The position numbers were made by a program, and so were the translations under genes. The notes under the pieces are model-generated. The model did no database searches. It saw only the letters and a list, made by a program, of their open reading frames with translations, and had not been told where the DNA came from. This document shows, in pieces, positions 16,213-25,753 of a stretch of DNA of 44,839 nucleotides (position 1 is the first letter of the stretch; each line of letters starts with the position of its first letter). Origin of the DNA: Pirellulales bacterium. Its GTDB lineage: Bacteria; Planctomycetota; Planctomycetia; Pirellulales; Lacipirellulaceae. The stretch covers positions 1 through 44,839 of the forward strand of contig JAFGFZ010000083.1 of assembly GCA_016930815.1 (NCBI GenBank). Reading direction: 5' to 3'.

Positions 16213-18449
16213 TGTGGGATTGATGCCTTGTCAGCCGGTCGAACCAGGATTCGGGTACCTTGAACGTGGATCACCTTGATTGGATGCCCACGGTCGATGG
16301 GATCGCTATCGGCGATGACATCGATGAGCTCTCCAGCGAATTCCCCCTTCCCGGAGGGACGCAGATTGGTGGAAGCCGTTCCGATCTGACCCAAGAGATG
16401 CGAAAGATCGGCGAGTGTTTCTCGGCAACCAATATCCTCCTGCTCCCCTGGGGGCGGTGGATTGAGTAGCAGCCGGTTGAACATCGGTGCCTGTGGTAAA
16501 AAGTGCCTGAGCAACATCGCGGCAACAATGACAAGGACGCCTGCTACTGTCAAGTTGGTCAAGGATTGGCGTAATTCGATCAGGTCCTTGGTATTGTGTG
16601 GCAAGAAACCGGCCGTTTGACTTGCCAGGATGAGCGAGATAATGACCATCAATCCGCCCCCCAGGCCAAAAATTCCAAAGCCGGGAATCACGAAGATTTC
16701 CAACAGGATAAAACAGGCCCCGCCGACAAAAAGGAGTACCTCGAGCCAATCGGCCGTACCTTGTAAAAAATTACTCCAGAAAAAAAGGAGAAATGCCACA
16801 CTGGCGATGAATCCACCAATGCCGATGCCCGGCGCATGCAACTCAACATACAAGCCGATGAACCCGATTGCCAGGAGCATCATGGCAAAGCCAGGCGAGG
16901 CGAGTGCTTGGACAAGATCAAGGGCCCAATTCGGTTTGACGACCCGGGGTGTTTCCTCCAAGTGATAAAAGTTGGCGAGGATCTCGACATTATCCGCAAT
17001 CTGCCAGGCGATTCCCAGTTTTTTTGCCGACTCGGCGGTCAATTCCCACGGCTTCCCATCCACGGTGAGCGCAGCATCCTGTTTCATCCAGGCGGCTGCA
17101 TCGGGCAATTCGTCCTTTTCTGCTTCGGAGAGGATTCGTTCGCGGCCGGTCTCTTTGTGCTTATATCGGAAGATCTCAAGATGAGGGTCCAGCATGGCGA
17201 GGGGGATGGACCAATCGCGTTTGGCGCCCTGGGCCAATCCGTTGGCGCTGCGAATCGATTCCCGCAAGGCGGCCAGTTGTCCAGGCTCCAGGGGTGCTCC
17301 GCCATCGCCGCCAATCCGCGACTCGGGACGCATCACGAGTTGATCGCAGGCCAAGGCAACCAGGGCTGCCCCCCCGGCCGCTTCCACGGTGACAAACGCG
17401 ACCGTTTGGACCTCCGCCGGATCCTGTTTTGCGAACAGGTCCGCCAATGCAAGGCAGTCCTTGATTTCACCACCTTGACTATTGATCCTCACACAGATCC
17501 ATCGCGTCCCGCGTGCCTTCTGTTCGCCAATCATCGTGCTGAATTGACTCACGGTTCGAGGCGTGATAGGGCCATCCAAGACCATGAGAATCGGCCGGAC
17601 TTCGCCAAAGAGAGCTTGATTTTCAACGACCGCGGTCGGCGGCAGATTGAGGGCGGCGGCGAGACTTTCGCGGTCGCTGACAAGAGCTTTGACAAAACCG
17701 AGCGAGCGGGCCTTGTTGGCCTCAAAGATTCCGAGTGAACCGCCGGCAATCAGTCTCTCCGGATCACCTAGAAAGGAATGGTTTTCCCGTAAGGTCTCGA
17801 GCTTTTCCTTGGACGCAAAATGCGTCTGGCCATCTTCGGTCTGGACCTTCCAGACCTCAATCGCCGGATCGACCATGCCAAGTGCAATCGGTTCCTCAAT
17901 CGTCCGCATCGCCCTTGCAATCTGTTCGTAGCCGGTCCGTACAATCGGACGGAGAGTTGCCCGGCCCTCTTCATCGATGCCTGCTTCCCCTATTTCAGCG
18001 TCAGGGGCCATGTAGATTTCCGCGCAGGCCATTGCGATGAGTACCCCATGTCCCTTGATGGTTTGAGGGAGATAGGCAACACATTTCGTACCGGCCAGTT
18101 CCGGACTGGTGAGATATTCCGCCAATTCATGCGCCGCGTGGAATGAACAGCTTTCTCCATATTTGGAGGACTCCATCGGCACCAGTTCCAGCAACAGAAT
18201 CGGACGTGTCCCGTCAATCCGCGTGGCGGGATCGAGCAAGCCGTCAACGGTTCTCTGAATGCGATCAATGGTTGCTTGGGCACTGGTTCCCGTAAGTGGA
18301 AGTGCGATTTGGACCAGGGCGCCACGATGGATCGAAGTGCCATCCGCCGCGATGGCAAAACCAGGTCCGAAGACGGCCCCCAAGATGCAAAGAGCTGCAA
18401 AACGCATCGCAAGAAGGATCGAGATCTTGGGATAGGACTTGCGGCGCAT
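16209..18449 (-). CDS. Long NfeD-family membrane protein with two ClpP-like domains
   Basis: With ATG 18449 the protein has 746 residues. It has a signal peptide (about 12-35), a first ClpP-like domain (about 80-260), a second (about 285-495), four to five membrane helices (about 512-650) and a C-terminal OB-fold (about 680-742). The two ClpP-like halves are an internal duplication: LGMVDPAIEVWKV near 190-201 pairs with LAMLDPHLEIFRY near 417-429. At the position of the catalytic Ser (SAGxxIAL in active NfeD) both halves show Gly: KGHGVLIAM (132-140) and AAGGAALVAL (357-366). The frame is open to 18842, but its first part has no export signal and looks non-coding. ATG 18497, with a G-rich stretch upstream, is another possible start. 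Confidence 0.85.
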   Translation of the reverse strand: MRRKSYPKISILLAMRFAALCILGAVFGPGFAIAADGTSIHRGALVQIALPLTGTSAQATIDRIQRTVDGLLDPATRIDGTRPILLLELVPMESSKYGESCSFHAAHELAEYLTSPELAGTKCVAYLPQTIKGHGVLIAMACAEIYMAPDAEIGEAGIDEEGRATLRPIVRTGYEQIARAMRTIEEPIALGMVDPAIEVWKVQTEDGQTHFASKEKLETLRENHSFLGDPERLIAGGSLGIFEANKARSLGFVKALVSDRESLAAALNLPPTAVVENQALFGEVRPILMVLDGPITPRTVSQFSTMIGEQKARGTRWICVRINSQGGEIKDCLALADLFAKQDPAEVQTVAFVTVEAAGGAALVALACDQLVMRPESRIGGDGGAPLEPGQLAALRESIRSANGLAQGAKRDWSIPLAMLDPHLEIFRYKHKETGRERILSEAEKDELPDAAAWMKQDAALTVDGKPWELTAESAKKLGIAWQIADNVEILANFYHLEETPRVVKPNWALDLVQALASPGFAMMLLAIGFIGLYVELHAPGIGIGGFIASVAFLLFFWSNFLQGTADWLEVLLFVGGACFILLEIFVIPGFGIFGLGGGLMVIISLILASQTAGFLPHNTKDLIELRQSLTNLTVAGVLVIVAAMLLRHFLPQAPMFNRLLLNPPPPGEQEDIGCRETLADLSHLLGQIGTASTNLRPSGKGEFAGELIDVIADSDPIDRGHPIKVIHVQGTRILVRPADKASIPQ

Positions 18450-18967
18450 ACAATTCGGCTGGCTCGGATCGTATCGATTACGCGATCCAACATGCATCTT
18501 TGCCACCCCCCGTTCACAGACGAACTGGACCATGGAATGGAAGCCCATTTGAAGCGTGCACGTGCGCGTAAGTCGATCTTGTGATAAATCTTCCTGTTTC
18601 TTTCCGGAATTATAGATCGAAGCCTGTCGTCGGAAAAGCCTTGTCTTACTGGCTGACCAGGGGATGAAAACCATCGGCTGCCAGTCCAGGCATTGGCAAA
18701 CCGACAAATGAAAAAAGGGTTTCTTGGGATCCGATTCTTTGGATCTTTTAGGGCAGATTGCCATTGCGATTTGTATTTCAAGGACTGGACGTTCCTGGAC
18801 TCGAAGCCCCCCATTGCACCAGGCATGCCATTCAGTTGCCAAATTCTTATCTCGTCCGTTATGATGGAGAGAGAGACGGAAAATCCGGTATATCGGCTAA
18901 ACAATATAAACAATAAAAATGCTACAATTGCCTTGAATGAAGGACCGGCGTTGGGAGTAGGGCAGGC
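18450..18967. other. Divergent intergenic region, NfeD operon / prenyltransferase-fold gene
   Basis: About 520 bp separate two divergent genes. Neither strand shows a convincing gene; the long - strand frame through it is an N-terminal extension of the NfeD reading frame without coding character. Both promoters should lie here. The A/T-rich stretch 18890-18935, with TACAAT near 18921, is a possible -10 for the + strand gene, but no matching -35 is clear. Confidence 0.45.
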
Positions 18968-20575
18968 ATGGCAAAGAATGACATCAACCACGATAATCCA
19001 ATGCCCTTGAAAGCGGCACCAATCCCCCATCCTGATGACGCCGCGGACCATCCAAAGAATCCCAAGAATCCAAGCCCGAATTCCGGGAATCAGCCATCCG
19101 AAGATGCGCTAGATGACCGGCACCTCCTGGTCCAGCTGTGGCGCGATAGTCCGAGCTGGCTATCCAGCCTCGTGATGCATATGGTCGTGCTCTTGATTCT
19201 TGCGCTCTGGATCATACCCGCACCGGAAGAGCCTGCAAGTGCGGAACTTCTGTTTTCTAAAACAGACGCTGAAGCGGACGCGCCGCAGGATATTGAAGAT
19301 CCGGACGATGTGCCGGATTTTAACCTGGACGAAGCCCTGGATGCCCCCCAGCCTGACACGGATATCATCGAGGATATCCCGAGTTTTTCACCGTATGATG
19401 ATATCGAGGAAGCTGCGGCATCCGTGGAGTTGGTTGAATTCGGCACCGAACTAGGCCCCGATAGTCTGCTGGGAGATGCCAGTGGTTTCGAAGGCAACGC
19501 CCTATCGGGCCGGGGTCATAAGGCCCGCAGCCGGCTGGTACGTCGCGGTGGGGGTGGAAAAGGGACCGAAGATGCAGTCGCTCTTGCCCTGAAATGGCTC
19601 GCTGCCCATCAGCGGGCCGATGGGAGTTGGAGCTTCGATCACCAACTGGGACCCTGCCAAGGCCGGTGCCCGAATCCAGGGAACCTTACGACGGCCTGCA
19701 ATGGGGCAACGGCCATCGCCCTCCTTCCGTTCCTCGGAATGGGACAAACACATCTGGAAGGGGAATACAAGGATGTTGTCCGGCGTGGATTGTATTTCTT
19801 GACACGATCCATGAAAGTCACCCGCAACGGGGGGAGCTTAATGGATGACGGCAATATGTACTCCCATGGCTTGGGATCGATTGTTCTGTGCGAGGCCTAT
19901 GCCATGACTCAGGATCGGAGCCTCCACCAACCCGCCCAACTTGCCTTGAATTTCATCGCCTATGCCCAGGATCCGGTTGGTGGTGGCTGGCGTTATCGGG
20001 TCCAGGAACCAGGCGATACCTCGGTCGTCGGCTGGCAGATCATGGCCCTGAAGAGCGGCCACATGTCCTACCTGACCGTACAAGCAAGCACGGTGCGCGG
20101 AGCATCCAAATTCCTCGATTCCGTTCAGGCTGAAAGTGGTTCGTTCTATGGGTATACCGAACCAGCACGACGGACTTCCACAACGGCGATTGGATTGTTA
20201 TGCCGGATGTATCTGGGGTGGAAACAGGATAATCCGGCACTTCAAGGGGGTATTGCGCATCTCGACCAAACAGGACCCAGTGATACCAATTTCTATTACA
20301 ATTATTACGCCACCCAGGTGATGTTCCAGTACACGGGTGGAAAGACCAGCAATCCGATGTGGGATCGGTGGAATACCAAGATGAAGAATCAACTACTGAC
20401 AACCCAAGCGAAAGAGGGACATGCGGCAGGGAGCTGGTTCGCTGGCAACGACCACTGCGTCCAAAAAGGCGGGCGACTCTACTGTACAGCCATGGCGGCA
20501 ATGATTTTAGAAGTCTATTACCGGCACATGCCCATCTATCGGGAAGAAGCAACCACCGATGATTTCCCGGAATAA
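18968..20575 (+). CDS. Membrane-anchored prenyltransferase/squalene-cyclase-fold protein
   Basis: The 535-residue protein has a short Pro-rich cytoplasmic N-terminus, one membrane helix (about 65-82: SLVMHMVVLLILALWII) and an acidic periplasmic linker (about 90-175). An alpha/alpha-toroid domain (about 200-510) follows with repeats such as ALKWLAAHQRADGSWSF and FIAYAQDPVGGGWRY. The W-x-x-x-x-Q-x-x-DGSW words are those of the terpenoid-cyclase/prenyltransferase superfamily. The DxDD acid motif of true squalene-hopene cyclases is not seen, so terpene cyclisation is not claimed. Planctomycetes carry many such anchored proteins of unknown role. GGGAG lies upstream of the ATG. Confidence 0.78.
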   Translation: MAKNDINHDNPMPLKAAPIPHPDDAADHPKNPKNPSPNSGNQPSEDALDDRHLLVQLWRDSPSWLSSLVMHMVVLLILALWIIPAPEEPASAELLFSKTDAEADAPQDIEDPDDVPDFNLDEALDAPQPDTDIIEDIPSFSPYDDIEEAAASVELVEFGTELGPDSLLGDASGFEGNALSGRGHKARSRLVRRGGGGKGTEDAVALALKWLAAHQRADGSWSFDHQLGPCQGRCPNPGNLTTACNGATAIALLPFLGMGQTHLEGEYKDVVRRGLYFLTRSMKVTRNGGSLMDDGNMYSHGLGSIVLCEAYAMTQDRSLHQPAQLALNFIAYAQDPVGGGWRYRVQEPGDTSVVGWQIMALKSGHMSYLTVQASTVRGASKFLDSVQAESGSFYGYTEPARRTSTTAIGLLCRMYLGWKQDNPALQGGIAHLDQTGPSDTNFYYNYYATQVMFQYTGGKTSNPMWDRWNTKMKNQLLTTQAKEGHAAGSWFAGNDHCVQKGGRLYCTAMAAMILEVYYRHMPIYREEATTDDFPE

Positions 20576-20598
20576 AATCAGATCAACTTGCGCGGATT

Positions 20599-21627
20599 CT
20601 ATATCTTCCACAGTAGTAATACCGCGTAGTTCAACAGATGCGGCTCGGCTCCGTTGGGTGTGCTGTCGTAGCGGTCGATGACCGACAGCTTCAAGCTCAT
20701 ATTCGTTTCGGCGTCCAGGAGCATTTCCCAGCCGATGTCGCTAATCAGCCGGTAACTTGAATAATCCTCCCAATCCGGGAAGTAGTCGACTTTCGCGGCG
20801 AATTTTTGATGGCGGTTGATTTGGTATTTATACTCGGCGCCAAAGAGTGCTTCGGGAACCCAGCGTTCGTCCGGCCCGCCAAATTCCCGTGATGTGCCGG
20901 CACCGAAGCGTCCAATCAGGTTGGCGCGTTCCGTTTCAATCAGCTGATACCCAACACCGCCATTGGCCGCCCATCGGAGATCAAATGCTTGAAACTCGTC
21001 GTAAAGAACGGAGGTCGATATAAAAAGCGTCCATGGCGATTCACCAAGAAACCAGTCATGGCGGGCATCGAGCATCGCATTGTTTTGAGTTTGAATGTTG
21101 TTGGACGAAGTCTGATTGTAGACCATATCCACGTCCAGCTGGTTCCAGTCGGTCTTCCGATCGATGGTTCCGCCAACCCGCATGCTCATCGACTCGCAGG
21201 TCCCATCCGATCCATTGATGCCAACCTCGATACTTGTATCCCAAGGTGTTGGGCCAAACCAATAGGCTGGCTGGTACCAGGCTGGAGCGAACGCGTCTTC
21301 GTACGTCATCGGCTTGATGGATTCGGCAGTTGCCGATGGTAATTCCATCGGGAGCTGAGTCGGGCCGGGAATCGGGGTCAGAGATGACGGGCCCATCCCT
21401 TGAGGACTGCCTACCGCGGAATCCATCGGTAGCAGAGGTGTGATCCCAGGCTCTTGCGATTGGGCTGGTATGGTACAAGCCAGTACCAAGACCAGCCAGA
21501 TCATGCTCCCAGTCCCCATGGATCGCCGCATGAAGAATAAAGTCAAGCGAACCGGGGAGGCTGCGATTGGACGGCCGATGCAGGAGCCGTTTGGCAACCT
21601 GATCATCCATTTAAAACAATTCAACAT
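20599..21627 (-). CDS. DUF481-like outer-membrane beta-barrel protein
   Basis: An N-terminal export signal (hydrophobic run MIWLVLVLACTIPAQS) and a Pro-rich spacer precede a strand-rich C-terminal half. There, VGGTIDRKTDWNQLDVDMVYNQ, VLYDEFQAFDLRWAANGGVGYQLIETE and FGAGTSREFGG follow the DUF481 (YdiY-like, salt-induced outer-membrane protein) pattern. It probably forms a small barrel in the outer membrane. Start ATG 21627 has GGAG 9 bases upstream but gives a long pre-signal region; ATG 21531 lies closer to the signal peptide and has no binding site. It converges on the preceding + strand gene with a 23-bp gap. Confidence 0.8.
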   Translation of the reverse strand: MLNCFKWMIRLPNGSCIGRPIAASPVRLTLFFMRRSMGTGSMIWLVLVLACTIPAQSQEPGITPLLPMDSAVGSPQGMGPSSLTPIPGPTQLPMELPSATAESIKPMTYEDAFAPAWYQPAYWFGPTPWDTSIEVGINGSDGTCESMSMRVGGTIDRKTDWNQLDVDMVYNQTSSNNIQTQNNAMLDARHDWFLGESPWTLFISTSVLYDEFQAFDLRWAANGGVGYQLIETERANLIGRFGAGTSREFGGPDERWVPEALFGAEYKYQINRHQKFAAKVDYFPDWEDYSSYRLISDIGWEMLLDAETNMSLKLSVIDRYDSTPNGAEPHLLNYAVLLLWKI

Positions 21628-21797
21628 TCATTCGATCTCCACGAACTCCGTGTTCCACGCGTCCTCAAGAGGTCGGATTCGACTTCCACCGAGGAGAGGA
21701 TAGGAGGAGAACCCATGCATCGAGAAAAGCGTCCAAGGCTTATAGCAGCCGATGATTGGCCAATCAAGAGAAACTGGGAAAGAAAGATGCTGTTGAA

Positions 21798-22436
21798 CTA
21801 CCGGCTCTTCAACTGGAAAACAATGCCACGTTGCAGATTGGGATCATCGAACGCAATCTCTTGGCCCAGCGTTGTTTGCGTGTTGTATTTCGAGGGGATT
21901 TTCTCGGTTTGACCAACCATTTTGGAAATCCGAACTTTGTAGAGCCCGAAGTACATCCCGGCTGGCGAATTCGGACTGGCCCGTTTCTCTCTGGGAATCG
22001 AAACGAAGGCAGTACCCCCGTCCCGTGTCTTGCCAGTGCCGGCTTGAATCTGGGCACCTAGGAAAGGTTCGGGTTCAAAGGTGATCACGGCCCCTGGGAG
22101 GGGTTGGTTATCTAGATAAACCTGCACGCTCACAGGAATGCTGCCGAGCTTATTGGCCTGCCATGTTTCGACGCGAGAGGCCACTTCGTCTGCCGTCACC
22201 CTCCCATCCCCATCTTGATCAAGCCGCTTCAAGGCAGCTTTTAAACCAGGCGCTTTCACGAATTCATCACCGGCAACGGCCCCATCGCCGTTCGCATCAT
22301 AGAGTCTCATCGCCTCCGCGCCGGCCTCGCTGGGACGGATGGCCGGCGGTGGCGCAATATCGGAACCGCCAAAACAACCCACCAGCGATACGATGATGAT
22401 AGAAAAACCGGTAGATCGGAAAAAACAATGGCTCAT
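21798..22436 (-). CDS. EF-hand lipoprotein with carboxypeptidase-regulatory-like domain
   Basis: The 212-residue protein starts with a lipoprotein signal whose lipobox is VSLVGC (Cys about 21). Two EF-hand loops follow, DANGDGAVAGDE and DQDGDGRVTADE (about 48-83), with all Ca-ligand positions filled. The rest is a beta-sandwich-like domain beginning VSVQVYLDNQPLPGAVITFEP, similar to the transthyretin-like domains of many planctomycete lipoproteins. AGGAG lies 6 bases before ATG 22436. It is transcribed away from the cardiolipin synthase gene. The function is unknown. Confidence 0.8.
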   Translation of the reverse strand: MSHCFFRSTGFSIIIVSLVGCFGGSDIAPPPAIRPSEAGAEAMRLYDANGDGAVAGDEFVKAPGLKAALKRLDQDGDGRVTADEVASRVETWQANKLGSIPVSVQVYLDNQPLPGAVITFEPEPFLGAQIQAGTGKTRDGGTAFVSIPREKRASPNSPAGMYFGLYKVRISKMVGQTEKIPSKYNTQTTLGQEIAFDDPNLQRGIVFQLKSR

Positions 22437-22482
22437 GGGGGACTCCTAGAGGCATGAGGCAATTCAGCAGGTAAACTATAAG

Positions 22483-23997
22483 ATGATGGTTGCTAAAAAT
22501 CTAGCGATGTCCGTGATCCACCACGACTTGGTTCTGATGCTTTCCGCGCATGAAAGCTCCTGGCTTTCCGACTGGTTTTCTCGTGTCTCCATTGCAGCCT
22601 TTGTGCTGGCCCTGTTTTCAATCCCTTCCGTGCTGATGCAACGTCGCGGCCGGCCGCAGTCAGCCCTGACATGGGTTCTCGTTCTCTTCTCGGTTCCCAT
22701 CATCGGTCTGGTGCTATGGTGGGCTGTCGGAAGACGCCATCTGGTTCGGAAACGGCGCCGGCGCCGGCTAGCGACGGGTCAACGATCCGAGCGTCTGACA
22801 GATCTGCGGGACGAATTACCGATCCAGCCTGAAGCCGACTGGGATTTTCTCTCCGTTCGGCGTCTACCTCCGGAGGAAGCAGAATGGGTTTTTGTACCGA
22901 CGCATGGCAATACCGTGGAATTGCTAGTGGATGCCGCCCAGGCCTATCCGGCCATGCAGCAGGCAATCCAGTCGGCCGACCAGTACATCCATGTCCTGTA
23001 CTACATCTGGGAAGCCGACCCGACTGGCCGCCTGTTTCGCGACCTGCTGGTCGAGCGGGCTCGGCGGGGTCTTGAAGTGCGGGTGCTCTACGATGCCATT
23101 GGAGGCTCAGCCGTCCGTGGAAAGTTCATGCGGCCGCTCATCGAAGCCGGGGCCCAGGTGGCGGCGTTCATGCCGCCGAAACTCTTCCGGCGTTCGCTAG
23201 AATTGAATTTCCGGAACCACCGGAAAATCATTGTCGCGGATGGCCGCGAAGCGATTGTCGGTGGACTGAATATCGGGGACGAATATCAATCGAATTGGCG
23301 GGACGCGGCTGTCCGGTTGACTGGGCCGGTTGTCGATCAACTTCAAGAAATCTTTGCCGACGATTGGCATTTTACCACCCATGAGGATTTTGCCTCACCC
23401 AACTATTTCGGAGCCTGGTGCGAGACCATCCCACCCCCCCAGGCGCACCCCGCGATCTGCGGTGTTGTTGCCAGCGGACCGCACACGCATATCAACTTGA
23501 CCCATGAAGCATTCTTCACGGCAATCACTCGAGCTAGCGAACGGATCTGGATCACGACACCATACTATATCCCCGACCCGGTCATCATGGCCGCTCTGCG
23601 GACAGCCGTTTTCCGGGGAGTCGATGTCCGCATGATTGTCCCGCAACGCGGGGATAGCTGGTTCGTCACATGGGCCGGCCGATCATTCTATCCAGAACTG
23701 CTCCGTGCAGGAGTTCGCCTCTTCGAATATGGGCCTGGTTTTCTCCATGCGAAAACCGTATTGATCGATCAAAATCTATCCATCATCGGTAGTGCCAATA
23801 TGGATATCCGCAGCTTCCGTCTGAATTTCGAAGTGAGCTGCTTGATCCAATCCACGGAATTCGCTTCCGACGTGGCGAAATTGTTTGAGTCGTATTTGAA
23901 AGAAAGCCGGGAGCTCTCCCTGGCGGAAGTGGAAAGCCGACCCTATTTAACACGTCTCGGTGAAGCCGTTGTCCACCTGCTCAGCCCGATTCTGTGA
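22483..23997 (+). CDS. cls: Cardiolipin synthase (phospholipase D family)
   Basis: Two N-terminal membrane helices (about 31-50 and 62-83) are followed by two phospholipase-D catalytic motifs: HRKIIVADG in NHRKIIVADGREAIVGGLNIGD (about 246-265) and HAKTVLID in HAKTVLIDQNLSIIGSANMD (about 423-442). Both HxKx4D sets are complete. Bacterial Cls condenses two phosphatidylglycerols, or phosphatidylglycerol plus another phospholipid, into cardiolipin at the inner membrane. The length of 504 residues and the order helices-HKD-HKD fit ClsA. Internal ATG codons (22486, 22507) are alternative starts. Confidence 0.92.
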   Translation: MMVAKNLAMSVIHHDLVLMLSAHESSWLSDWFSRVSIAAFVLALFSIPSVLMQRRGRPQSALTWVLVLFSVPIIGLVLWWAVGRRHLVRKRRRRRLATGQRSERLTDLRDELPIQPEADWDFLSVRRLPPEEAEWVFVPTHGNTVELLVDAAQAYPAMQQAIQSADQYIHVLYYIWEADPTGRLFRDLLVERARRGLEVRVLYDAIGGSAVRGKFMRPLIEAGAQVAAFMPPKLFRRSLELNFRNHRKIIVADGREAIVGGLNIGDEYQSNWRDAAVRLTGPVVDQLQEIFADDWHFTTHEDFASPNYFGAWCETIPPPQAHPAICGVVASGPHTHINLTHEAFFTAITRASERIWITTPYYIPDPVIMAALRTAVFRGVDVRMIVPQRGDSWFVTWAGRSFYPELLRAGVRLFEYGPGFLHAKTVLIDQNLSIIGSANMDIRSFRLNFEVSCLIQSTEFASDVAKLFESYLKESRELSLAEVESRPYLTRLGEAVVHLLSPIL

Positions 23998-24018
23998 CTG
24001 CGGGAAAGATGCATTCCA

Positions 24019-24052
24019 CGAAAAAAGGGCGGCGGACTTGAAAGGCCGCCGC
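24019..24052 (-). terminator. Rho-independent terminator of the BBP2 porin gene
   Basis: On the - strand a perfect 7-bp G/C stem (GCGGCGG 24046-24052 pairing with CCGCCGC 24029-24035) with a 10-base loop is followed by CC and six T residues (24026-24021). It lies 57 bp beyond the porin stop codon. Read on the + strand it has no U-tract, so it would serve cardiolipin synthase only weakly. Confidence 0.8.
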
Positions 24053-24108
24053 ATGCCATGTGACTGGCGATGGAATACCGGTTCGTAATACGAATGGTTC
24101 AATCGGGA

Positions 24109-25497
24109 TCAGTATGTCAAAATCAGATCCATTCCGAAGAGGAACTGATCGTCACGCGTGCCATCATCAAACGGCAGACCGGTTGGGCCCGCAAGACCGT
24201 CGTACCAATCATAGCGGACTTCGGGGCGGAAAATGACGTTCGGATGCGGCTGCCATGTCAGACCGGCGGTCACTTCATAGAAATGACCGGCAAATCCACG
24301 CCCATCCCAAGCACGGACCCCCGGAATGTTGCCAGGGCCAGCGATCCGAACCCCATCGTCGTCGCGGAGCCATTCGACGCGAAGGTTGGCTTGCCAACAC
24401 GGATTGATTGTGTAAAGGAAATACTGGTTGATCCCATACCATTCGGCATCATCCGCAGCATTCGGAACCTCTTCAAGGCCAAGGTTCTGGATGAAAACAT
24501 ACTCGAATTTTTCAGTGAACTTGTGTGTTGCCACAAAACTGTGGACGAACCGGTTCTCCTCGCCGGCCGGATCCTGAGGGCCACTCGATATGGCATAGGC
24601 AAGAGAACTCCGCTCGTCATCACTCAGCCATTTAAATCCACCCATGAAATCCATGTCGTTGTTGTTATCTTCAAACATTGACCAACCCCGCGTGAAACCG
24701 GCTTGGACCGACCACTGATCATTCAATTGATAGTTGGCCAGCACACCGGTCACCAATTGGGGCACTGTGTAGCCATAGGAATAGGAGTGCGAGTAGAACG
24801 GATTGAAAATGGCCGGGACGACTTCGTAATCGAGGATTGCTGCAAAGTGCCCTAGCTTGACAGATAAATTATTGTAGGCAATCTCCAAATAGGCCTGCGG
24901 AATTACCAGGCCATAGGTCTGACCATTCAAGCCATTGATCCGATCTTCCAGGCCACGATTGATGCCGAATCGCCAGTCCGTTCCGTAGGTCATATCCACG
25001 TGCCCGCCAATCGCCCAACCATACCCTTCATTGTCCGCGGGCCGTGTCAGGTATAACCAGAGTTGGTTCATCTGATATTCGTTATCCAAGTCGTTGGTAG
25101 CAACCGGCCCATTGAATCTGCTTGCCGGACTGTCTCCATTGAATGTAATCCCTTGTTCGAGCCAGCCGCCCATTTTGATACCTAAATTCTGCAGAATGTA
25201 GGGCTGCCAGATGGTCCGCGGCTCGGAAGGTGATCCGCCCAAAGAAGGGCCCGGATCGTAGCCATCGTATCCAGATTCATATTCCTTGGAATATTCGGAT
25301 GATAAATCTAGATCATTCACCGGGGCTTTGGATGGCGTTGGAGCCACTGGATCGGCCAGGACCGGATCCGCGGGTCTGTCCGAAGGGGATGCTGACGGTG
25401 GCTGGAGCAAATATCCAAGTGAATCATAGGCCCATGCGGTCGCCGTGGACAAACTTGCCAGAACGACGAGTGGGATCATGTAGCGTGGGATTTTCAT
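24109..25497 (-). CDS. BBP2-family outer-membrane porin
   Basis: The 462-residue exported barrel protein has a signal peptide (about 5-24), a Pro/Asp-rich spacer, and then the BBP2/OmpL-like pattern: MGGWLEQGITFN, SPASRFNGPV, GGHVDMTYGTDWRFG, YLEIAYNNLSVKLGHF, EVVPAIFNPFYSHSY, AGFTRGW and FRPEVRYDWYDG. It ends in FGMDLILTY, where the terminal aromatic is typical of outer-membrane barrels. It should allow solute passage; the solute is unknown. ATG 25497 has GGAG 9 bases upstream, while the longer frame to 25572 lacks this. A clear terminator follows at 24019-24052. Confidence 0.88.
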   Translation of the reverse strand: MKIPRYMIPLVVLASLSTATAWAYDSLGYLLQPPSASPSDRPADPVLADPVAPTPSKAPVNDLDLSSEYSKEYESGYDGYDPGPSLGGSPSEPRTIWQPYILQNLGIKMGGWLEQGITFNGDSPASRFNGPVATNDLDNEYQMNQLWLYLTRPADNEGYGWAIGGHVDMTYGTDWRFGINRGLEDRINGLNGQTYGLVIPQAYLEIAYNNLSVKLGHFAAILDYEVVPAIFNPFYSHSYSYGYTVPQLVTGVLANYQLNDQWSVQAGFTRGWSMFEDNNNDMDFMGGFKWLSDDERSSLAYAISSGPQDPAGEENRFVHSFVATHKFTEKFEYVFIQNLGLEEVPNAADDAEWYGINQYFLYTINPCWQANLRVEWLRDDDGVRIAGPGNIPGVRAWDGRGFAGHFYEVTAGLTWQPHPNVIFRPEVRYDWYDGLAGPTGLPFDDGTRDDQFLFGMDLILTY

Positions 25498-25753
25498 GAA
25501 CGGGAACTCCATTGAAATCAGGGTGGGGGGGAAGCAGGTCGGACCATTGCGCTCCGGCAGCGGATCAATCACTTACTCCCGCAAATTTTTGAAACTTTGG
25601 GTGGATGATCTTTGTCAACCCGAAGGCGACACCTTCTAAAATCGGAGTGTTTGATGGCCTGTTTTTATCGAATCTGACGGTTAGAACAGGGTCTGGATCG
25701 ATCCGGCCCGGCTTGCGACGGGTTGTAGTGATTAGGCAAGCTTTAGCGCAGTA

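Noticed and set aside
16836-17738. A 300-residue open frame on the + strand
   Set aside because: It is antisense to the long NfeD gene, which has clear domain content; the frame has no recognisable motif.
18450-18842. N-terminal extension of the long NfeD frame
   Set aside because: The stretch has no export or domain signal and a composition unlike the rest; the signal peptide starts after 18449.
20576-20598. Terminator between the two convergent genes
   Set aside because: No stem with a T-tract is visible in the 23-bp gap.
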